Positions 5,438 through 9,157 of a DNA stretch of 9,157 nucleotides are shown one piece after another. The position numbers were made by a program, and so were the translations under genes. The notes below the pieces were generated by a model. That model saw only the letters and a program-made list of their open reading frames with translations. It was not told the origin of the DNA and made no database searches. Position 1 is the stretch's first letter; the number at the start of each line of letters is the position of its first letter. The DNA comes from Candidatus Hodarchaeota archaeon (lineage in GTDB: Archaea; Asgardarchaeota; Heimdallarchaeia; Hodarchaeales; YT1-057): assembly GCA_016839955.1 (NCBI GenBank), contig JAEOTI010000378.1, positions 1 through 9,157 of the forward strand. The letters run 5' to 3'.

Positions 5438-6985
5438 CTAAACAATAGGAACTAGGTTTATTCGTGGAGATTTGCTATAATAATCGAATTTGATGGTATA
5501 TAATTGGGTTTGAGGTACAATTCCATAAATCGTGACTGTTGAGTGTATTAAACCAATATACCAGTGGCTTGTAGGAGTTAATGTACCTTCTTCGGGTGTT
5601 TGCTTTGCCCGTTTTATCCCTATAAAGACATCTTTCTCTTCGGGGGATAATAGACCAATAATCTGAGAAAGGAAGCTAGATAATTTTACTGGTCCGTATT
5701 GAGCTTCTAGGGTATCTAGATTTAAAATAGTAAGAATTGGAGGATCCGATTTCTCGAGCAATGTTTTTCTGGCCTGAATTATTTCTTGAAAAGCTTCTTC
5801 TTGATCATTATTAAGTTGTCGAGAGGTTTCAGTCTGCCCTACAGCTCGTTGAAAGAATATTGTATTTGTAGAGAGACTCTCCTGCCATTCTTCCAAAATG
5901 TGTTTACGTTGATCTGACAAATAACGTGATGCGGAGTACCCTTCTGGAAGGAAGATTATCATTCCACGACCCAGGTTCAGGTGATTAGTTGTCAAAGGTA
6001 ATAAAATACTCCACGGATCGAGGCCATATGCGAATTCAAATACATTCCAACTTCCGTAGCGGAAACCTCTCTCATGAAGTAAGTTTTCATCAAAATCAGG
6101 TATTCCTGAAGAGATATAACGTAAGCTAGATTCATGATCAGTTACAAATACATCTTTTTGGGGTTGTTCCTCTGGAGGACCAAGCAGAGTAGGTTTGCGA
6201 AAAGGATCATAGGGAAGAAAACAGTCAACCTTCCCTCCTTCCATTGTCATTAGAAATGTCTCTTGTCCAATGCGAGTACGCCGTACCTTTCGTAGACTTA
6301 TTTCTCGTATTTTTCTACCATTAATAGTCCGTTTTCTTAGATAGATTACTCCATCAACCATATATTCCTCAGAGATAAGCGATTTTTCTTCAGAAATTAA
6401 CAAAGCAGTGGTACCTGTTTGACGACATAGCTCGGTAATCCGAAAAATCGTATTACGTAAATAATCACGGTGAATGTCCCCAGAATTGTTCGATCGTTTA
6501 GCAGTTAGGGTTAGAATAGATTGTAAATGATCAATTACAATCCTTTGGATGTTTTTTTCTTCGACTTCCTGGAAAAGAGAAATTAATATTTGATTTAACT
6601 CATCTAACAACCCAGAACTTGTGGGAGTGGAAATTGAGGATTTAAAATCCAGACGAGAACTAGTAAGATCAAGAATTCGAATTTTTTCTTCATCTACGTA
6701 TTTTTGTAAATCTAGATGTTCAAAATCTCCGAAAATGGCTTTTTTATTTTGTTCAGCACAAATGTATACTCCCCATTCAATAGGTTTTGGTTCCCCTCTT
6801 CTATTAAGTTTAGGTTCTACACCAGCAATTAAGAATTGGACACCAAAAGTAGATTTTCCGGTACCACAGTCTCCTAGAACGGTACATACCGAACCAGCGG
6901 GAATACCTCCTTCTAATAACTGATCTAGAGATATAATATTTGTCTGGGTGCGTTGCAGTTTTTTTCGTCTCCTTGAAGACAGCAA
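5438..6985 (-). CDS. KaiC/RAD55-like two-domain ATPase with degenerate second domain
   Basis: This 515-residue protein consists of two RecA-fold KaiC-like halves. The first (about 14-262) has Walker A GDCGTGKST at 38-46, the strand after the P-loop ending in AEQ (77-79, where KaiC has two glutamates), Walker B IVIDHL at 149-154, and a C-terminal KVRRTRIGQE segment like the KaiC K-R-T motif. The second half starts at YISSGIPDFDENLL (290-303), which aligns with the usual SGIPGLDELL entry. It has FAYGLDPWSIL where the P-loop should be, so it lacks the Gly-Lys-Ser/Thr pocket. Its later strand ILNLDTLEA (420-428) resembles Walker B. KaiC-like proteins act in signalling, motility and DNA-related processes; the role here is unknown. 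The start is TTG 6985, with no ATG in frame upstream or nearby and no clear Shine-Dalgarno site, so the N terminus is uncertain by some residues. It is probably cotranscribed with the genes at 7090 and 7871. Confidence 0.85.
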   Translation of the reverse strand: MLSSRRRKKLQRTQTNIISLDQLLEGGIPAGSVCTVLGDCGTGKSTFGVQFLIAGVEPKLNRRGEPKPIEWGVYICAEQNKKAIFGDFEHLDLQKYVDEEKIRILDLTSSRLDFKSSISTPTSSGLLDELNQILISLFQEVEEKNIQRIVIDHLQSILTLTAKRSNNSGDIHRDYLRNTIFRITELCRQTGTTALLISEEKSLISEEYMVDGVIYLRKRTINGRKIREISLRKVRRTRIGQETFLMTMEGGKVDCFLPYDPFRKPTLLGPPEEQPQKDVFVTDHESSLRYISSGIPDFDENLLHERGFRYGSWNVFEFAYGLDPWSILLPLTTNHLNLGRGMIIFLPEGYSASRYLSDQRKHILEEWQESLSTNTIFFQRAVGQTETSRQLNNDQEEAFQEIIQARKTLLEKSDPPILTILNLDTLEAQYGPVKLSSFLSQIIGLLSPEEKDVFIGIKRAKQTPEEGTLTPTSHWYIGLIHSTVTIYGIVPQTQLYTIKFDYYSKSPRINLVPIV

Positions 6986-7014
6986 GCATGTAGAAGTATT
7001 GGTGGTTCCGTAAT

Positions 7015-7040
7015 AAACTTTCCAATTAAATGGAAACTTT
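7015..7040 (-). promoter_or_regulatory. Palindrome with flanking direct repeats upstream of the KaiC-like gene (candidate operator/promoter)
   Basis: TTTCCA (7019-7024) and TGGAAA (7031-7036) form a perfect inverted repeat around ATTAAA. AAACTTT occurs at both edges (7015-7021 and 7034-7040), so the whole 26-base block is both palindromic and bounded by direct repeats. On the minus strand the centre reads TTTAAT, a TATA-like core about 40 bases before the TTG start. A regulator bound here would cover the promoter. The TrmB-family protein encoded next door is a natural candidate, but no evidence links them. Confidence 0.4.
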
Positions 7041-7043
7041 AAT

Positions 7044-7076
7044 TTGTGAGATGAAAAATGTATTACAATCTCATAA
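7044..7076 (-). repeat. Imperfect inverted repeat between the proline-rich and KaiC-like genes
   Basis: TGAGAT (7047-7052) pairs with ATCTCA (7068-7073) around 15 bases. After one unpaired position (7046/7074) the flanking TT (7044-7045) and AA (7075-7076) also pair. It lies just downstream of the 7090-7839 stop codon. In minus-strand RNA the loop holds a run of five U. It might be a processing or attenuation hairpin, or chance in AT-rich DNA. Confidence 0.25.
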
Positions 7077-7089
7077 AGTGAATAAAAAG

Positions 7090-7839
7090 CTAGGATTTAA
7101 CTTCTCTTTGGGCTTTACGAAAAGCTGTTTCAAAAATGTCTTTATCTTCTCTTGAAAAAATCATAGATTTACGTAAAAGTTGGATAGCATCAACCAATAG
7201 CAAATTATCTTTTAAAAGAGCTGCTTTAAGAACTTGTTTGGCAGCTTGAAAGGTTGTATTCTCTGCAATTTCAGTAGCGCCTTTTGAATAACTTGACAAG
7301 AAATTAACTGCAGTTTTGGCAGTTGTGGCAAGATAAATACACATTGATGCACATGCATAGGCTACAGCGGCATTGGGAAGAAGTCCCTTATTTTCCAAAT
7401 CTTGAGCGGCTTGTTCATACTCCTCTGAGAATTTAAGGTACTGAGACTTCATAGTTTCGCCCGGTTTTTCAAGATCTTCAGGGCTTGCTTTTTCTAATCT
7501 AGAAGTATAATCCACTTCTGTTGGGACAGTTTTCTTAGGTACTATGCGTTTCTCAGACTCATCTAGTTTCTTTAATCCTTCAGTGAAACCCATTTCTTTG
7601 ACTTCTTTGAGCATTGATGAATCTGTTAATGGTATCATTTCGGGCGTGGTTTGCTCAGATGGAGATGGAGAAGATGGTTGAGCTGGAAGCATTCCTTCTG
7701 TTGGCGCAGATGGTGTAGAAGAGGAGGGTTCAGGAGGCACAGGTCCTGGTGCTAAAGGAGGTGGTGTGGGAAGAATACCTGATGGAGGTTCTGGGAGTTT
7801 AGGTTTTTTTTTCTTGTCTTCTTCTGACAGGAGGGTCAT
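7090..7839 (-). CDS. Proline-rich protein with C-terminal helical (TPR/SNAP-like) region, unknown function
   Basis: I do not recognise this 249-residue protein as a named family. It starts with an acidic/lysine patch (SEEDKKKKPK, 5-14). A disordered segment with 21 prolines follows between residues 13 and 70 (runs such as TPPPLAPGPVPPEP), then a charged linker with a KKLDESEKRIVPKK stretch (90-103). The C-terminal part from about 130 is predicted all-helical. It reads FSEEYEQAAQDLENKG, then PNAAVAYACASMCIYLATTAK, then further helices to the end, and the Ala-rich spacing recalls TPR or SNAP-type helical hairpins. There is no signal peptide or convincing membrane segment. The ATG at 7839 has only a weak GTGAG upstream. 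It lies 31 bases after the CYTH gene and 104 bases before the KaiC-like gene, all in the same direction. A scaffold role is a guess from composition. The partial gene at 2-196 shares the proline-rich style but not the sequence. Confidence 0.75.
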   Translation of the reverse strand: MTLLSEEDKKKKPKLPEPPSGILPTPPPLAPGPVPPEPSSSTPSAPTEGMLPAQPSSPSPSEQTTPEMIPLTDSSMLKEVKEMGFTEGLKKLDESEKRIVPKKTVPTEVDYTSRLEKASPEDLEKPGETMKSQYLKFSEEYEQAAQDLENKGLLPNAAVAYACASMCIYLATTAKTAVNFLSSYSKGATEIAENTTFQAAKQVLKAALLKDNLLLVDAIQLLRKSMIFSREDKDIFETAFRKAQREVKS

Positions 7840-7870
7840 CTCACTATTACGGGATTTATTATTAATTTTA

Positions 7871-8497
7871 TCATTGACCTGATATAATATTTTGTTCTTT
7901 CTTTAAGACTAATTCCAAATAAGACCTTCTTTCCGACATAAGATCTTCTTTTTTAATTTGGAGGAGATCAGAGAGTATTTCTATGAGCTCATTGACCATT
8001 TTATCTTTCGATTGTGCATCTGTTATAACTTTCTCTACCTCCAAATAACAAAGAGGATCCAATTCATCTATTAAATCAACTGTAATGTTTATTCCAGAGG
8101 TATTCTTCCAATGAGAACGATTCTTATTAATTTGAAAGATCTCGGTGTACCCTAATCGATGAAAGAGCTTGATTAGATCATCAGGGTTTTCTCCATATAT
8201 CTGAATTCCAATCTCTTCTCTCGTTTTAGAACGCTGGTCAATTTTTGGTCCTTTAAAGACTAAATCTATTTTTTTCTGAGGATTTTCTTGATTTAGATCA
8301 TAACTGAGCCGCACTCGAAGAGCTTTATCTTGACTTGCAAAAGAATAATCCGCAGAGTCTAAATAAAAGTCAATTTCTCGAAAATCTCCTTGATGCTCAA
8401 AATAAAGATGTTTTAATCGGTCTTTTAGATACTCTAAATTTGGTTCAACTTGGACCTTCAATTCCACTTCAATGGGCATAAACTTCAACTCTTCCAT
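7871..8497 (-). CDS. CYTH-domain protein (class IV adenylyl cyclase / thiamine triphosphatase superfamily)
   Basis: CYTH enzymes form an eight-stranded tunnel that binds triphosphates through basic residues and metal through acidic ones. This 208-residue protein has the hallmark ExExK (EVELK at residues 10-14). Later come DFYLDS, ALRVRL with paired arginines, DLVFKGPK with the tunnel lysine, the KTREEIGIQI strand, NKNRSHW, and the acidic NITVDLIDELDPLCYLEVEKV near the end, which matches the metal-binding D/E and E-x-E strands. It therefore looks catalytically complete. Whether it makes cAMP (CyaB type) or hydrolyses thiamine triphosphate, polyphosphate or another triphosphate cannot be told. 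The ATG at 8497 puts ExExK at residue 10. The in-frame ATG at 8479 (MPIEVELK) would put it at the usual distance and is a good alternative start; neither has a strong Shine-Dalgarno site. It is the first gene of the presumed minus-strand unit. Confidence 0.88.
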   Translation of the reverse strand: MEELKFMPIEVELKVQVEPNLEYLKDRLKHLYFEHQGDFREIDFYLDSADYSFASQDKALRVRLSYDLNQENPQKKIDLVFKGPKIDQRSKTREEIGIQIYGENPDDLIKLFHRLGYTEIFQINKNRSHWKNTSGINITVDLIDELDPLCYLEVEKVITDAQSKDKMVNELIEILSDLLQIKKEDLMSERRSYLELVLKKEQNIISGQ

Positions 8498-8676
8498 TCA
8501 AAGAAGTAATAGTAATGAAAGACAAGAATCTAATCAAGAATTTTCGAAAGATGTGACCTAATTAGTCAAATATAGTTAAACATTATCAAATCTATCATTG
8601 ACAGATTCTATTACATACCTGTCTGTTTTCTGTGTTTAAAAACTAAAAGAGCTTTGATAATAATGGGACTCGCAGG
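8498..8676. promoter_or_regulatory. Divergent intergenic region between the CYTH gene and tnpB
   Basis: These 179 AT-rich bases must hold the promoter of the minus-strand CYTH unit. The minus strand reads TTTAACTATATTTGAC at 8565-8580, a TATA-like element about 70-80 bases before the CYTH ATG. A short CTAATTAG palindrome (8558-8565) lies beside it. On the + side the left end of the tnpB element should fall here, but no boundary is recognisable. No RNA gene or larger repeat is visible. Confidence 0.35.
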
Positions 8677-9157
8677 ATGTTGGTGCAGCAAGCCTATCGT
8701 TATGAATTAACCCCGAATAATGTCCAACAGACCTTGCTGACAAAACATGTGTGGACAGCCCGTTTTGCTTACAACTGGGGGTTAGCAGAACGACTCACTC
8801 GCTATAAAACTAATACTGGGAAAATCCGATACACCAATGCGATTGCCCAATACCGTAGATTAAACTGTCTGAAGAAGGTTGAATTTTCGTGGATGTATGA
8901 AGTCTCAAAATGTGCTCCGCAGGAAACCTTGCGAGATTTAGATCAAGTGTTTCAGAGTTTTAAACGAAGACAGCTAAATAGGTCCAATATTGGTTTTCCT
9001 AAATTTAAAAAGAAATGTAAATGTCAGGATTCCTTTCGGTTGACAGGTACTATTCGATTATCGCTCGAAAAAAAAATTCAACTGTCTTGGCTTGAATTCT
9101 TTCTGGTCTCGTTCGTATTTCCTTGTCACAACAGGACAAATCACATTAGATCAATTA
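8677..9157 (+). CDS. tnpB: TnpB-like protein of IS605/IS1341 family, 5' part only, probably frameshifted
   Basis: TnpB is the RNA-guided nuclease encoded by IS200/IS605-type elements and the ancestor of Cas12. The ATG at 8677 opens 160 residues to the window edge. The N terminus has typical features: YRYELTPNNVQQTLL (7-21), TARFAYNWGLAERL (27-40), YEVSKCAPQETLRDLDQVFQ (74-93), IGFPKFKKK (105-113) and DSFRLTGTIR (118-127). After EKKIQL (131-136) the family normally continues with a P-x-L-G-x-x-R-L-K-E type strand. Here the frame gives SWLEFFLVSFVF instead. The next frame (+1) reads LG at 9086-9091 and then SYFLVTTGQIT, which looks like the expected continuation. A small indel near 9080-9090 is therefore likely, shortly after an A9 run at 9068-9076. 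The RuvC-like nuclease domain lies outside the window. No tnpA is seen. Base composition is visibly less AT-rich than its neighbours, fitting acquired DNA. Confidence 0.82.
   Translation, partial: MLVQQAYRYELTPNNVQQTLLTKHVWTARFAYNWGLAERLTRYKTNTGKIRYTNAIAQYRRLNCLKKVEFSWMYEVSKCAPQETLRDLDQVFQSFKRRQLNRSNIGFPKFKKKCKCQDSFRLTGTIRLSLEKKIQLSWLEFFLVSFVFPCHNRTNHIRSI

Noticed and set aside
6621..6923. + strand frame inside the KaiC-like gene
   Set aside because: It is antisense to the Walker A region, with no start signal or recognisable domain.
6810..7025. Minus-strand frame with an ATG at 6989 overlapping the KaiC-like start
   Set aside because: Its sequence beyond the first residues is Arg/Trp/Cys-rich with no family features and covers the KaiC-like Walker A region in the wrong frame. 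A frameshift joining it to the KaiC-like gene was considered, but the residues before the RecA domain are not conserved enough to support it.
8589..8607. Short inverted repeat AATCT/AGATT upstream of tnpB
   Set aside because: A stem of only five AT-rich base pairs is expected by chance and cannot be called a transposon end.
1..9157. Defence island, CRISPR array or restriction system
   Set aside because: No array of spaced repeats, Cas, methyltransferase or toxin-antitoxin pair is visible. The PIN domain belongs to a large PilT-ATPase-KH fusion, not a VapC toxin with a partner antitoxin.

Overview
The window reads as AT-rich archaeal chromosome. Archaeal or archaeal/eukaryotic signatures are ribosomal protein L34e, an EMC3/DUF106 membrane insertase, a TrmB-family regulator, a PIN-ATPase-KH protein of the PINA type, KaiC/RAD55-like ATPases, and frequent TTG starts behind good Shine-Dalgarno sites. 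An Asgard-type archaeon would fit (N-glycosylation-rich ectodomain, proline-rich proteins), but that placement is inference. No lineage marker is decisive.

Layout from left to right. Positions 2-196 (+) hold the tail of a proline-rich protein with an 11-residue tandem repeat, followed by a hairpin and T-run. Positions 259-960 (+) are rpiA. It converges on, and overlaps by 20 bp, the 3' end of a 606-aa PIN/PilT-ATPase/KH protein (941-2761, -). A divergent promoter region of about 100 bp then leads into a + strand cluster. The cluster starts with a 48-codon small ORF (2864-3010), which is a diverged tandem copy of the leader and 5' end of the next gene. The EMC3/DUF106 insertase follows (3013-4200), then ribosomal protein L34e (4265-4549) and a TrmB-family regulator (4582-5406). 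Facing them on the minus strand is a group transcribed from right to left: a CYTH-domain protein (7871-8497), a proline-rich/helical protein of unknown function (7090-7839), and a KaiC-like protein with one intact and one degenerate RecA domain (5438-6985). At the right edge (8677 onwards, +) is the 5' part of an IS605/IS1341-type tnpB that appears to lose frame near 9080.

Functionally, the DUF106-L34e pair belongs to the protein synthesis and membrane insertion neighbourhood known from many archaea. Its other usual members (secY, adk, cmk, L14e, truB) are not seen here. RpiA links pentose phosphates to central metabolism. The PIN-ATPase is of the kind tied to Holliday junction processing in Sulfolobus. 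The CYTH/proline-rich/KaiC group has no assigned role and may be one transcription unit, with a palindrome just upstream of the KaiC-like gene.

The strongest oddity is the 149-bp-offset tandem duplication before the EMC3 gene. It creates a short membrane-peptide-like ORF ending two bases before the insertase start codon. No tRNA, rRNA or CRISPR array is visible, and no stretch longer than 300 bases lacks a gene.
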